Shown here piece after piece: positions 45,331-57,660 of a stretch of 64,000 nucleotides of DNA. This DNA is from Aristolochia californica. Taxonomy: Eukaryota > Streptophyta > Magnoliopsida > Piperales > Aristolochiaceae. The notes under the pieces were generated by a model. It worked only from the letters and a program-made list of their open reading frames with translations, had not been told where the DNA came from and searched no databases. The translations under genes and the position numbers were made by a program. The stretch lies in assembly GCA_029961685.1 (NCBI GenBank), contig JARWKL010000008.1, positions 5,210,501 through 5,274,500 of the forward strand, given 5' to 3'. Within the stretch, counting starts at the first letter, position 1. Each line of letters opens with the position of its first letter.

Positions 45331-46284
45331 TTTCCTAATATCTACAATATTGGACATTTATCTTTGGGAAAAGTAATAAATTTATTGTCTCGAAGCCAAA
45401 AATAGAAAAAACCAAAATTATTAATAATTTTGATTACTTAAAAGTAATTTGGTTTGTAAATTAATTATTTGACAAATAAAATTTTAAAGTTCTACTTAAA
45501 ATCATGATAAATCTAATAAAAACCTATAGAAATGAAATTAATATGATTAATCATGTTAACATATTAATTATATATTATTAAATTATTTTCAAGCAAGTAT
45601 TTTAAACTAAATCATCACTATTTATAAAGAGATGCTTTTTTTACTTGCATACAGAGAAAAAAATATTTATAAAATGAAATTTATTGGATAAATAATAAAA
45701 GGGTAAATTAATAAATATTTACAAAATATTAATATTTTTATTTATGTTACTTTTTTATAACATAATAAAATAGTAAAATAAATAATTAGTTATAATTACC
45801 ACCCTTAGCGAATCGAGCCTACAGATTGAAAAGGGTTTAGCAAAGTCTATGAAGGTTAAAAAATTGAACAAAACAATAGACCAGATTCCGTCATTTTTAA
45901 AGATCGGAAAACGTCGATGCAATAAAACACTATTCATCCAACTGCCATGACTGATCTCATCACATTTGCAAGTTAGGCTAGTTGGGTTAATTGAATCAGA
46001 AAACAGTGCGATCCATTCAGAAACAGAACCCAATCCACTGTTATTCACACAAAAAATTAATACAGTAATTAAACACAGTAATTAGATTCAAGAGGGGAGC
46101 GGAGAATAATGAGAAGAGAAGGGGGGGAGGGGGGGGTGTGTGGGTTGAGGGCCAGGTCGATCGGTGATAGCAGGAGAGCGAGCGGCGACAACGGCAACGG
46201 CTAGAGGAGACGCGAGGAGAAAGATCGAGGAAGAGAAATTTTTGAGGAAAAAACATACAAGTGAGGGCTTACTTGGCACGATAT

Positions 46285-46573
46285 GTATTTGATTTTTTTT
46301 ATTTTTTAAAAAATTATTTAATTTTTTATTTAATGATGTGGCAGCTTATGTGGCAGATGACATGGTAAAATAATGACGTGGTAGACGACATGTCGATCTA
46401 TGTTTACTGCACTGATGACTTGGCAACACATAAGCAGTCAAAGCTTACGTGTCGCTTTTGACTGCACACATAGGCATTTGACCAGTCAAAGTTGGGTAGT
46501 TTTAAAAATATTTTGATGACGTCGATGTTTTTGAAAATAATTTATTTTAAATGGGTATTTTAGGGAAATTCCC
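46285..46573 (-). repeat. Right terminal inverted repeat
   Basis: It is the inverse of the left end with scattered differences and small indels. Confidence 0.85.
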
Positions 46574-46582
46574 TTATTACAA

Positions 46583-47125
46583 TGTTATAATTTTAAATAT
46601 AAATTAAAATAAGAAGGGTTATATTGAAGGAAACCACTTATTACTAGAGGGAACCCACCCCTTCCCATCTTTCTTAAGCTTATCTACCACACAAAAGTTT
46701 TGCATAGTCAACAATGGGTGAGGACCCTTTCCCCATTGTTTGAAGAAAGGGGAAGGGATCCCTTGCCTCGTTTAAAGAAGGGCTCCTCCCCCTTCCATCT
46801 TTGTATCTTTCTATAGAAAAATAGAGAGAGGAGGAAGGCTGAGGAGGGTCATGGCCTTTTCCCATAATGCAAACGAACCATTGGTCAAATAGGTTTGACC
46901 CAATTTCAGGTCTTTTTCTTATGGACCTAGATTGAAGGTAGGGTCCAATTGAAACTAAAGTAACATTTTTATAATACTATTTTTTGTTATGGGATACTAG
47001 TAACAAGGATATGTATGTTTAGTAATTCACAACAGAGTATCCTTAAAAAATAAGAGTTTAAAGTTCAATGTTTGAGAATTAGCTCATAATAATACATGGA
47101 TATGTTAGACCAATTGGTATAATTA
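46583..47125. other. Intergenic, nothing recognised
   Basis: Short open frames here show no recognisable protein. Confidence 0.5.
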
Positions 47126-48500
47126 TGTTGATCTTTATTACTTTAATGATGACATAATGAGTAGCTTAAAAATGTGCTATTAACTGTGTTATCAGTGTAT
47201 TTTAGGCGCATATCATCCAACACATATATTACATGGTCTATAGCAAAAACGCAAGACAAAATAATGATCAATCAATTTGCCAAATCAAAACTCGAAGGAA
47301 AAACACATTGAAGATTGTTGTTGAGAAGGAGAACTTACAAAAAAAAAAAAATTGAATACAAGAGTCCAAGTCAAATAGAACATTTCAAAAACTCTAGGAT
47401 GTAAGTAGATAGCCAACCAAACTTCAATTTTTAAGCACATCTATGTTATGGAGCTTTTAGGCATAAATGTTTTCAAACTCGTGTTTAGTTGATACATATT
47501 AGAGGTTAAAACTTGCAAAAACACCTTAGGATAATTTTTATAATGCTTAGAAGTTTAGTTAAAAAAAAAGGCAATTGACATGATTGAGATCATTCAAAGT
47601 GTGAAATGGCAAGCAGTATGAAGCATGATCAATCAACCATGTAGGGTATATCGATCACCCAGAGTTGAGCCAAAATGAGCAATAAAGCCAAAATCAACTT
47701 ATTTTCTCAAGACTTGAAATTGCATTGATTGATCATGTGATCGATCAATAAGCCTAAGGATTCATAAAATATAGTCGTTACATATGATTGATCGACCTTT
47801 CCTTTTTCATTGATTGATCAATGTTTTTGTCACCTTTTTCCTAATAGGCAAAAAATGGGTAATTTGGACTAAAAACTTATAAATATCCTACCAAACATTT
47901 TTTACAATATTCATTGAACTTACATTGGCATACCTAACCTCTGGAAGATTATTTTTGAGCCTCACATTCTAATTTTAGCCTCTAGAAAAGAAAACCCTCA
48001 AAATTGCCCAAATCTACCTTTTTATCTTCATTTTCTTTTACTAGGAGAAAGACTATCTCTCCAAAAAGAAGTTGTATGTTTATGTTTTATATAGTTTTGT
48101 ATTATACAATTTCTTTGTAGAAGTTACCTTAAAGCTAGATCAATTAGCATTCTAGAGCTTGTAATCTAGAAAGGGAGTATCCACTATAATCTAAATCTAA
48201 TTATATGGAATCTCTATGGGAGAGATCAATTGTGTAATTTGAGAATACACATGGCTTAAAGAGAGTTTGAAATCTGTTTGTATTTTCTAGCTAATAGAGT
48301 TATTAGTGGATTTTTTTTGAGCTAGAGTTCTTGGGCTGTGACTACCAATAGGGGAACATGGAGAACAAAAAATCTTTCTCTTTATCGTTATGTGATTATT
48401 TTATTTTATTTACCAAAATTTAGTTTAGCACTTCATGGGCATTAACGTTTTAATTGAAATTTTCAATTCATCCCTTCTTGAAAAGCCACCTAGGCCAACA
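47126..48500 (+). repeat. Solo long LTR of the GATC-palindrome family
   Basis: It starts TGTTGATCTTTATTAC and ends AAAGCCACCTAGGCCAACA, matching the ends at 7336/8847 and 27060/25459. GATCGATC-type motifs cluster at 47620-47830. No internal region flanks it on either side. Flanking pentamers AATTA and AGATC do not match, so a target duplication is not seen. Confidence 0.65.
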
Positions 48501-49041
48501 AGATCGAGTATGCAATGAAATATGATTAATATGATTAAAAGAAATACATTTTTCAGTTTTTAAATACCCATGGAGATAGTTCGAACTTGCATATGTTTGA
48601 GATATGTTTGATTTAAATATTTTAAACTCGAGCTCAGCCTAAAATTGGAATCAAGCTTGAGTTCGAGCTCGAGCTGGTTCGAACTCCAACCTATATTTAA
48701 AATTTTACATAAAATATATGTCAAATTAATTGTATACAAAAATATGCATAAATTTCTCTTAATTATTTTCTCTTGATCCAGCATTATCAAACAAGATGAA
48801 AAAAATTAAAATATGTATTAAACAACTAACAACCAAAGTAGTAACTACTAGTTAATAATTACTAATTATGCATTAAAAGAAACAACCAAACAACTAACAC
48901 TAATAAATGTCACAAATTTAATAATAAATATTATTTATTCATCAATCAAATAATTTCTAATTTTAACTCATAGAAGATAAAGAAAGTAAAAAAAGTTTCA
49001 CCAACGAAGAAGAAGAAGAAACATTAGGGCAGATCCAGGGA
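48501..49041. other. Intergenic with CGAGCTCGAG-rich patch
   Basis: At 48628-48680 alternating CTCGAG and GAGCTC words form a short palindromic patch. The rest is AT-rich with no gene. Confidence 0.5.
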
Positions 49042-49263
49042 AGGGAAGCCTGATCCGATAGAATCTTGACCAGGAGACTATCAATCAACACAAAAACAAC
49101 TGATAAGGGGAAGAAGAACATAAATAGCTCAAGAAGGGGAGAAGAAGAGAGAAGGGAAACCTGATCCAATGGAATCTTGACTAGGAGACTATCAATCAAC
49201 ACAAAAACAACTGATATGGGGAAGAAGAACATAAATAGTTCTCGAAGGGGAGAAAAAAAGAGC
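49042..49263. repeat. 111-bp tandem duplication
   Basis: Two head-to-tail copies (about 49042-49152 and 49153-49263) share CCTGATCC, GAGACTATCAATCAACAC and GAAGAAGAACATAAATAG. The duplication keeps a minus-strand frame open, which makes a repeated hydrophobic peptide, but there is no other sign of a gene. Confidence 0.85.
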
Positions 49264-50845
49264 AGCGACGGAAGAGGTAGGAATTCACCGAAAATTACAC
49301 AAATAGCAAGGAAATGGTGCAAAAACTATAAAAAAAAATAAGACATGCACAATAAATGGCCAAAAATCAGGGTTTGGGGGTGGAAGGTTTGCCTTTTACT
49401 TAAACGAGTCGGAAACCTTATCCCATATCATGTTTCACCTGTGTGTTGTTGGGCCTCAGTTCACCCAAGTGCTGTCTATTGGCATTTAACGCTTTGTAGA
49501 ACATGCAAATGGGTTATTAAATCTTATCCAGTAGTGGGAAATTCAAAGCAAATGGATCAATCATCAATTGATGGCAACCAAGAATTGGTTGGAAGACTGA
49601 AAATTCTTAATGCGGAAACGATCGTCAAGAAAGTACAAGCGGTTGGATACAAGGGTTAGGATTAGGTGAATATCTGTTGGGATGGGGACAAGGAGAAGCA
49701 GCTTCAAGCAAATTCCTCCAAACCAAATGCTCTTTATTCTCTCGTCCAAACCAAATGCTCCAATCTATTTGGCCGGACAACTTATCGGGAGCTGTGCCGG
49801 TATTGGTCGGACAACTTATCGAGCCAAACTCAAATTAGGCTATGCATCACACAAGAAGCCGCGGATCAATTATGGGACACCTCGGGAGCAATCGATGGAT
49901 TTATATGCTGATGAACCACACTGAAACTGGGTCCAGGCTTATCCAACTCTCGGTGTTTTCGTCTTCTTAGTGTCACCTTGTGATAAAGAGAATGTGCAAG
50001 CTGCTTTTTGCAAAGTTGATAAAAGAGAATTTCCATGAATGATGTCTGAAAGGGATATTTTACCAGACATTGAGTACAGATTGTATGTCACTAGAAAAGT
50101 TGATTATATGCATCTTATACACCCAGTCATTTTCTTAAATCTGAATATTCTCATTGGATACTGGTTTTGGATGCTTAAAATGTCATGGACTCGATGGTAG
50201 TGATAGTATGGTTATTAACTTAAAGATTTCAGTACTTGGAATGGAACCTTTCAAGCTCTAGCTGATGATAAATTAAGGATATTAGTAGATAGAATCTCCG
50301 GTAAACATCTTTTTTAAGCATTAACTTAACCATATGAATCATGAGATTTTCATCAGTAGGCCAACGATTGAGGACTTCTTATGATTTCTTAGATCCATGT
50401 TTTGAAGAGTAGCAGATTCTCCCTCCTCCGCGATTCTCTTTATTTATGTATTCAGGTCGATAATCAAGTTGAACTTGCCAACATTCCAGCACCTATGAAA
50501 CAAAATTGTGCAGGACTTTGCTGGGAACGGAATCCAGTTCTCCGATTAGATCGGTACCTTTCCTATTAGGCCACAAAGTCTCTTCAAATCCGATAAAGCA
50601 TTCATTTGCATCTATTGCTTTGTAGCCTAATTATATCCAAGAAGACCTTCTATAGCCTAATTGTATCCAAGAAGATCCAAGATAAGAAGACTCCCTATTG
50701 CTTCACGTTACCAAAATGAAGTTTTTTTGTCTTAATTAAGCTAATTTCATAGGTTATGAGTGCTGATAGTTGGCTTATCTACAACTCTTGCCTCATGGTG
50801 CTTTATCTTAGAGTATAATGCTAAAACCACACCAAAGAACCTTCT
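49264..50845. other. Unresolved region, no confident gene
   Basis: Several frames of 60-104 codons overlap at 49345-49924 without recognisable domains. The 49930-50450 stretch has a mixed composition that could be a decayed gene fragment. I could not assign it. Confidence 0.35.
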
Positions 50846-50869
50846 TGTAAATTGTAGCAACAAGTTCCT

Positions 50870-51960
50870 CATGGGCTTAAACAGTCTCCTCGGGCTTGGT
50901 TTGATAAATTTAGCCAAAGAATGTTGCCGTTTGGAATCAGTCGGTGCTCAGTAGATAATTTTGTCTTTATCAAGAATACTTTGAAGGTAAAGGTATTATT
51001 AGCAGTTTATGTGGATGATATCGTCTTAACTGGCAGTGATGAAGACAACATGAAATAAGTCAAAGAGAAGATGTGCCAAGAATTTAAAATGAAGGATATG
51101 GACTTCTAAAATATTTTATTGGTATTGAGGTATTACCATCAAAGCATGAGATAGTATTATCTCATAGAAAGTTTTTCTTGAATCTAATAGAGGACACGGG
51201 GATGATGGGGTGTCAACCTGCGGACACTCCTATGGATGCCAATGTGAATTTATGTGCAAGCTCTCGAGAAGATGTCGATATAGGTAAATATCATAGGCTT
51301 GTGGAAAAACCTATTTACGTCACAGTGACCATACCAAATATATCATATGCAATAAGTGTGGTGAGTCAGTATATGGACAAACCACAACTTACCCATTATC
51401 AAGCCTTGGAGAGGATACTTAGATATTTAAAAGAAACTTTGGGGAAAGGGCTTCTATATAAGAATCATGGCCACTTCAACATAGAAGGTTTCTCAGATGC
51501 AGATTGAGTTGGATCACCCGATGACAGGAAGTCCAATTCAGGGTACTATACTTTAGGTATTATACTTTAGGTGAAGGTAACCTAGTTACATGGAGAAGCA
51601 AAAAACAGAATATTATGGTCCAATGCAAAAACATAGAACTATGGCCCACATAATCAGTGAACTTCTATGGATCAGATCCCTTCTTACTGAATTGAGATTC
51701 TATAAAAGTAATTAAGAAATTATAGTACGACAAGCAAACAACCATTCATATCACTTCGAATTTTTTTTTCCACGAGAGGACAAAACACATTGAGGTAGAC
51801 TGCCACTTTATATGGGAGAAATTTTAGGCTAGTATCTTATCTCTCAGATGTGTTTCATCACAAGGGCAGATGGAAGACATTCTTACAAAACCAATCGCAT
51901 TCAAGATGTTAACCACTGTATGCGACAAGTTAGGTATCCACGATGTTTTCTCTCTATTAG
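50870..51960 (+). pseudogene. RT and RNase H relic
   Basis: YVDDIVLTGS is intact. The 51178-51507 frame carries MNLIEDTGMMGCQPADTPMD and the RNase H start. Stops at 51505 and about 51690 break the remainder, which ends near ILTKPIAFKML. Confidence 0.8.
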
Positions 51961-51972
51961 CTTGAGGGGAAG

Positions 51973-52427
51973 TGTTGGAAGATATCTCAAAGTGGTATTA
52001 AGGTAAATAACTTCCCCATGTCAAGGAGGTGGCAAAGGATGTAATTTAAAGGTCTTCTCGCAAGGATGACACACGGGTGTAATTAAAGAAGATGAAGTAT
52101 GTCTACTTATTTCTTTTCTTTATGTCTACTTATGTCTTTTCTTTTTTAGAGCTTGTAGCCCTAAGGGTATTGTTGTTATTGTAAACTTTCTTCCTCAACT
52201 ATAAATAGAGGATCAAGGCATGGGGTAGATCATTAAGTCTCCCCTCTTCTCTCTCAAATTCATCCTTAGACTTTTCTCCCAAACTCTCTCTCTCTCCATC
52301 TCTTTAGCTGTCCCTCTCTCTCCTTTCTCCTCTCTTTCTTCTTCCTCTCTTTTCTTCTCCTCTTCTTCTTTCTCTCCTCTCTCATCATCTTGGTTGGGGA
52401 CCTTATCATGGGATCCTAAATCCAACA
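51973..52427 (+). repeat. 3' LTR, 455 bp
   Basis: It starts TGTTGGAAGATATC and ends GGGATCCTAAATCCAACA, with a CAACTATAAATAGAGG promoter box. The termini match the young Copia LTR, but the body is longer and diverged, so it is a related subfamily. Confidence 0.85.
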
Positions 52428-52733
52428 TGTCCCAAACAAGTTTTGTTGTTTCAAGATGGATTACATTATTTGTAGTGTTCTCTTCCATACTATTAATCAA
52501 CCAGCTAATGACAAGAGTATCCTCTTTAAGATTTATTTATTTTAATAAATAACCTCCTCTTTATCGACAAATGGAGGAGGCCTAATCAAGTGATTAGATA
52601 AGTCTTGGGTAATAAGAAACCTCTTGACACATTGTGACCAACTTAAGTAATTCGATAACCCTTTAAGTGGAATAGTAGCGATCTTAAGTAAATCACTATT
52701 ACCGAATAGACTTGAAAAATGTTCTTCAGCCAT
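52428..52733 (-). pseudogene. Copia gag N-terminal relic, minus strand
   Basis: MAEEHFSSLFGNSDLLKIAT, then YLSWSQCVKRFLITQDLS, and after a frame break LINSMEENTTNNVIHLE through VWDM match the start of the gag at 15461. It stops exactly at 52428, the edge of the plus-strand LTR, so that element probably inserted into this gag. Its continuation on the other side is lost. A primer-like TGGTATCGAACC lies upstream at 52772-52783. Confidence 0.75.
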
Positions 52734-52783
52734 GAGGGATCAATAACTTGGAGTAATAGCCTATACGTAGACTAAATCAAGGT

Positions 52784-53285
52784 TCGATACCACCACTTTT
52801 TATTTCACAATGACCACCTCATATGTTATTTCATGCTTCTCATGTAGAACAATTGCTTTAATAATCCTTCTATAATGGTATCCAGAAAAGCATAATAAAC
52901 CTGCTTCTCATGCAATAATAATCAAACAGCTATAATCTTCAGATGCAGAGACAATCTTCAAGATGTGCCATGTCAGCTATTGAATTAAACTCAAGGGAAG
53001 GAGCAAGCTCAGAAGAAGGAAACTTAAGAGAGAGTTTAGATAAACCGAGGAAATCTCAAACTTAGAAGGATATCCCGGAGGAAAAATAGAAGGATATCAC
53101 AAAGGAAACTTAGAAGAAGCAAACTCAAAAGGATATTGCAAATGTTCTCAAGAGAGAGAGAGAGATTTGCCAAACCGAGGGATCATAATAAAGTAAGTTC
53201 CATTTTTTGGAGTATAAAACCCGAGAGAACTATGTAACCTAATTATAAGTCTTGAATTCATATTATGGAACTCCTTAAGAGAGTT
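52784..53285. other. Spacer, possible decayed LTR
   Basis: It lies upstream (minus strand) of the gag relic and its primer-like site, so part may be that element's 5' LTR. No start was found. A short GA run lies at about 53151-53165. Confidence 0.35.
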
Positions 53286-53290
53286 GTGTC

Positions 53291-53449
53291 TGTAAAGTTC
53301 TTTATTTTCGATTAAGAAATACATTCAGATTGCATTTACATATAAGGGAACGAATCCCATTTGAAATAAAAAATACAGATACGTTATTTTCGGATCATAT
53401 GACCAGTTATTCTCGAATTGTAAGACCCGTTATGTTCGAATCTTCAACA
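53291..53449 (-). repeat. 3' LTR of the minus-strand Copia
   Basis: On the minus strand it runs from TGTTGAAGATTCG to GAACTTTACA. It is 159 bp, short for Copia. Confidence 0.9.
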
Positions 53450-53461
53450 CTGCCCCTCAAG
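53450..53461 (-). promoter_or_regulatory. Polypurine tract, minus strand
   Basis: On the minus strand TTGAGGGGCAG precedes the 3' LTR. Confidence 0.75.
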
Positions 53462-53643
53462 TTGGAGTATATGTTAATGATACCCAACTTGCCGAGTAAT
53501 GCCACAAATTGGAACAAACTCAATGCCTTAGTAAATAAGTCTACATTTTAGTCGTTGGTTCGTATGTGGGCTATCTTAATCATCCCTGCTTGAATCTTTT
53601 CACGAACTAAGTGACAATCAATTTCGATGTGCTTGGTTTGCAC

Positions 53644-55155
53644 CTAAAAGGCCAGATTTGAGGCGATGTGTAGAGCAGTTTGGTTGTCACAATACAACAT
53701 GGTTGACTGAATATGTACGATTTTCAAGTCTTTCAAAACGTTCTTCAACCAGTTAATTTTGCAACATGTAGTAGCCATGGAACAATAATCTGCCTCGGCA
53801 GTTGATCGAGTCACCGTTGTTTGCTTCTTTGTTTTCCATGAAATGGGTGATTGTCTAAAAAATATACAATACCCTATTACTGACCTTCTTATGTCCCTGC
53901 AATGAGACCATTCTGCATCGCAAAATGTATTTAATTGGAGTGTACTTGTAGAGGATAATAGAATTCCCTGACTTGGAGTTTGTTTCAGGTATTGAAGAAC
54001 TCTATGTGCTGTCTCAAGATGTGGTGTACATGGTTTTTCCATAAATTGGCTTAGAACATGGACGACGTAGACTATATCTGGTCTAATGATGGTCAAGTAG
54101 ATCAATCATCCCATAAGATGCATGTATGATGAAAGATCATTTAGGAGTTCACCATCGGATTGTGTAAGAGCCAAGTTTTGCTCCATTGGGAACCTTGTAG
54201 GTTTTGTTCCTAGAAATTTAGCATCTTCTAATATCTCCAAGGCATATTTCATTTGGGAGAGAGAAATCCCCTTTGAAGACCTTGCTACTTCTATGCTCGA
54301 GAAGTATTTGAGCTGACCAAGATCCTTAAGTTTGAACTGTTTGGATAATAACTGTTTCACATCTTCAATATGTTACTGATTGTTACCTATTAAAATCATG
54401 TCATCAACATACACAAGTATTGCTGTAAAACAGCCTTTGTGGGATTGGACAAATAAAGAATAATCTGCCTTTAACTGATGAAACCCAGCAGTCTTGTGGG
54501 TAGTGGAAAATTTCTAAAACTACTGTCTAGAAGCTTGTTTCAAGCCGTATAAGGAATTGTTTAGTTTGCACACTCGAGTTTCCCACTTTTGTCCAAAACC
54601 AGGGGGTAGTGACATGTAGACATCTTCATCAAGATCACCATGTAAGAACGCATTGTTGACATTGAGTTGGTGAAGATGCCATCCTTGAATAGCAAAAATA
54701 CTCAGTAGGACACGTACAATAACCAACTTGGCAACTGGGGCGAACATCTCTTGATAGTCAAGTCCTTCAATCTGGTTGAATCCATTGGCAACTAGGTAAG
54801 CTTTGTAATACTCAAGGGTGCCATCAAATTTGAGCTTGACTTTGTATACCCATTTACATCCAATGGGTTTCTTGCCAGGTGGAAGAGAGATGAGCGTCCA
54901 TGTGTGGTTAGCCTAGAGGGCTTGAATTTCATCATGCATTGCTTGACACCATTTGGGATCCTTCATGGCCTGTAAGAAACTAGTTGGTTCTTTTGTAATG
55001 GTTAATGAATTGGTAAAAACTTTATGAGATGGGGATAGCTGAGCATAAGAAAGAATGTGAAAGAGGTCATAAGGTGTACCTGATGTGGTGACCACATTGG
55101 AGGAAAACAATTGTTCAGGTTGTGACGGTAGGGTCGCTTTCACATGAAAATCCAA
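53644..55155 (-). pseudogene. RT and RNase H relic of the minus-strand Copia
   Basis: The RT begins with FLQAMKDPKWCQAMHDEIQA. The [20 protein letters not shown] block carries a changed first Asp (NVNN for DVNN). YVDDM is intact at about 54400-54411. QLKYFSSIEVARSSKGISLS and the RNase H frame (IRPDIVYVVHVLSQF to YCDNQTALHIASN) follow to 53644 and beyond. Stops near 54373 and 54518 interrupt it. Confidence 0.8.
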
Positions 55156-55413
55156 AAGGAAACTGGGTCAGTTAATGAGCCTTGTAGAGGGGCGACAAAC
55201 AAGAGGTGGTTGGGAGTAGCAGAAGGTATTTGGGGGAAAGAAGTATGATCAACACTGGGAATAGTAGGACTTGGTGACTGAGGAGTTGTATCTGATAGAG
55301 GGTTAAGATAAAGTGTGTCTGGTAGAGGGTCATCATAAATAGCAGACATTATAAGAGGAGGAAACATGAGACTCTTATTTGCAGCAGAAAGATGTTTAAG
55401 AGGGAATTCTTTT

Positions 55414-56716
55414 TCAAAGAAGTAACATCTTGGGAGATAAATACTTTATTGACTTAGAGATCATAAACCCTATATCCCTTTTGTCCATAAAGGTACCCAA
55501 AAAAATTGCAACGGATGGCACGCGCATAAAATTTGGATGGCTTGTAGGAGTGAGAAGAGGCAAAACATAAACATCCAAAGACTCGTAAATGAGGATAATA
55601 TAAAATAACTGCTCATAAGGTGTTTTACCTTGCAAGACTGGGCTAGGTGTCTGATTATAAGATAAACAACTATTAAAATGACACCCCCCCAAAATCGTTT
55701 AGGAAGATGGGTTTGCAAAAGTAAGGCTCGGGCCATGTTTAGTAGGTGTCAATATTTGTGTTCGGCTACCCTATTTTGTTGCGAGGTGTGAACACAACTG
55801 GTTTGGTGGACAATGCCTTTGGACAAGTAGTAAGTGGCAAGAGTGAATTCAGGGTCATTATCACTACGCACAACTTTCATCTTGGAAGCAATTTGGGTTT
55901 CTACCATACTAATAAAACTAGCCAGGTGAGTTTGAGTTTCGGATTTGTGACGCATCAAATAAATCCATGTGAATCTAGTAAAGTCATCAACTATAGTAAG
56001 GAAATATCGAGCCCCAGAAATTGATGCAATATGATAACCCCCTCAGATATGAACATGTAATTTTTCAAAAGATGATGTGCTAGAGATTGTGCTCAAAGGA
56101 AATGACAATCTAGTTTGTTTAGCCAAGGGAAAAACCAAACAATTATTTGAACTACAAGAATTTTTATTCAAAAATAGAAATGAGACAGATACTTGATGTG
56201 ATGGATGCCCGAGACGTGATGCCAAATACCAGATGGAGAATGTATGAAATAACATGATGATGGTTGTGGATGATCAAGGTAATAGAGACTTTGCCATTCA
56301 GTTCCCGTCCCAATCATCTTCCCCGAGCATAGGTCATGTATGGCACAAAAATGGGTAAGGAACACAATGATGCAAAGAGAATGATGAAGAAGCTTGCTGA
56401 TAGAAATGAGGTTTAATTGGAAAATTGGGACACATAAAACATTGTGAAGAACCAAACTAGAAGAGAAAACGACTTGACCAACATGTGTAACATTAGTATG
56501 AGAACCATATGGTAATTCCAATGTTTTGTTCGTAACAGCTCTCCAAGACGTTAGCAATGTATGACAGCAAACAATATGGTCAGTGGCTCCACTATCTAGG
56601 ATCCATATGGCTTGCTTATTGGGAGAGGAGAAGTAAAATGCTTTACCTGAAAGTTCGTCATGAGCGAAGGAGTTACCCACATGATTTACCATTGATGGCT
56701 TGTTATGACTGAGCAT
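55414..56716 (-). pseudogene. Protease and integrase relic of the minus-strand Copia
   Basis: The protease motif WILDSGATDHI is intact at about 56580-56612. GAG-pre-integrase and integrase follow across frames: CLVFPLAKQTRLSFPLS near 56120, KMKVVRSDNDPEFTLATYY and VHTSQQNRVAEHKY at 55749-55880, and the C-terminal block RALLLQTHLPKRFWG at 55690-55730. Frame changes occur at about 56255, 55958 and 55740. Confidence 0.8.
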
Positions 56717-56799
56717 TTATAATATTTGTTGGCATTGTTCCTGAGTAAAAGGAAAGGAGTTGGATATGTTCTTCTTCTCTATGGGCTTAGTGGATTCTG

Positions 56800-57660
56800 C
56801 AAACTTGAGCCTTCAACAGTAATCAACGGTGTGACCCTTCAAACCGCAATAAGTATATTTCAAATGTGCCCGATAATTTCTAGCATGGTGACCGTCTTTG
56901 TGATATTTTGTACAGTGGAGGAGCCACCTTTCTTGCATGAATTTTTGACAGCGAAAGCTATTGTCTCAGGTTGAATGATGCTTCGTTTATTAGATACGTC
57001 TTTCTGTCGTTCATGTCTGAGTACTAGAGAATAAACCTTGCCAGTCTTAGGCAAATGGACCATTGTCAATATTTGCCCACATACGGTAGTAAATGATTCA
57101 CTTAATCCCATAAGAAACTTGACGATTTTTTGTGTTTTTCGATAGGATAGTTCTTCTTTCATAGAGCCACAGCGACAACGTGAGATAGGACAAAGATAAT
57201 CTCTCTCATCCCATAGTCCTTTGAGTTTTGCGAAATATGAGCTAACAGACATATTATTCTATTCACAATCATATATTTCATTCTCAATGTGAAATAATTG
57301 GACGCTGTTTACATGGGAAAAACGGTGGCATAATTCTTTCCAACTGATTGTGCTCCATCACAATAGAATACGCTTGCAGTAATATCTCCGAAGATCGAAT
57401 TCAATAACCAAGTTTTGGCAAGGTTATCACAACGAATCCACTGTTGTAATTCATTGTCGGTATCATTGTCTGGTTGCTATAGAGATCCATCAACAAAACC
57501 AAAACTGTTTTTTACGGTGAAGGCCATAGTCATGGAATGATGTCATGTGTTGTAATTCTCCTTAGTGAGAAGTTCTGCTATGAGAACCAACCCAGGCTGA
57601 TATGAATGGTGAAGATACAATGAGTGATTTAGATTAGCAAAATTGGATGTCATACTAGCG
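56800..57660 (-). pseudogene. Gag relic of the minus-strand Copia
   Basis: On the minus strand the start near 57655 (MTSNFANLNHSLYLH) is followed by TKENYNT, NELQQWIRCDNLA, then a 130-codon frame (57252-56860) with MSVSSYFAKLKGLWDE, RCRCGSMKE and VKFLMGLSESF, typical of UBN2 gag. A zinc-knuckle remnant, YCGLKGHTVDYC, lies at about 56817-56852. About 690 bases of leader separate the primer site from the start. Confidence 0.75.

Larger units (their letters stand above)
45042..46573. mobile_element. Mutator-like element with long inverted ends, possible Pack-MULE
   Basis: Terminal inverted repeats of about 290 bp (45042 to about 45330, and about 46285-46573) start GGGAATTTCCCTAAAATACC. A perfect 9-bp target duplication TTATTACAA lies at 45033-45041 and 46574-46582, the Mutator signature. 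No transposase is present. The inner 970 bp includes a GC-rich minus-strand piece (46085-46260) followed by a sequence like an intron end (GTGAATAACAG), resembling a captured 5' gene end. Confidence 0.9.
50846..52427 (+). mobile_element. Copia 3' fragment with 3' LTR
   Basis: The fragment begins inside RT (a GLNSLLGLG frame that, shifted, reads GLKQSPRAWFDKFSQ), keeps YVDDIVLTGS at about 51010, then RNase H and a TTGAGGGGAAG purine tract and LTR (51973-52427). Everything upstream is missing. RT, RNase H and LTR ends are close relatives of the young element at 14167-19986. Frameshifts near 51098 and stops make it inactive. Confidence 0.85.

Noticed and set aside
48963..49322. Hydrophobic minus-strand protein
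   Set aside because: Open because of the 111-bp tandem duplication, which is a multiple of three; no other coding evidence.
49345..49924. Overlapping plus-strand frames of 80-104 codons
   Set aside because: No domain, no splice pattern, and three frames open at once; no basis for choosing one.
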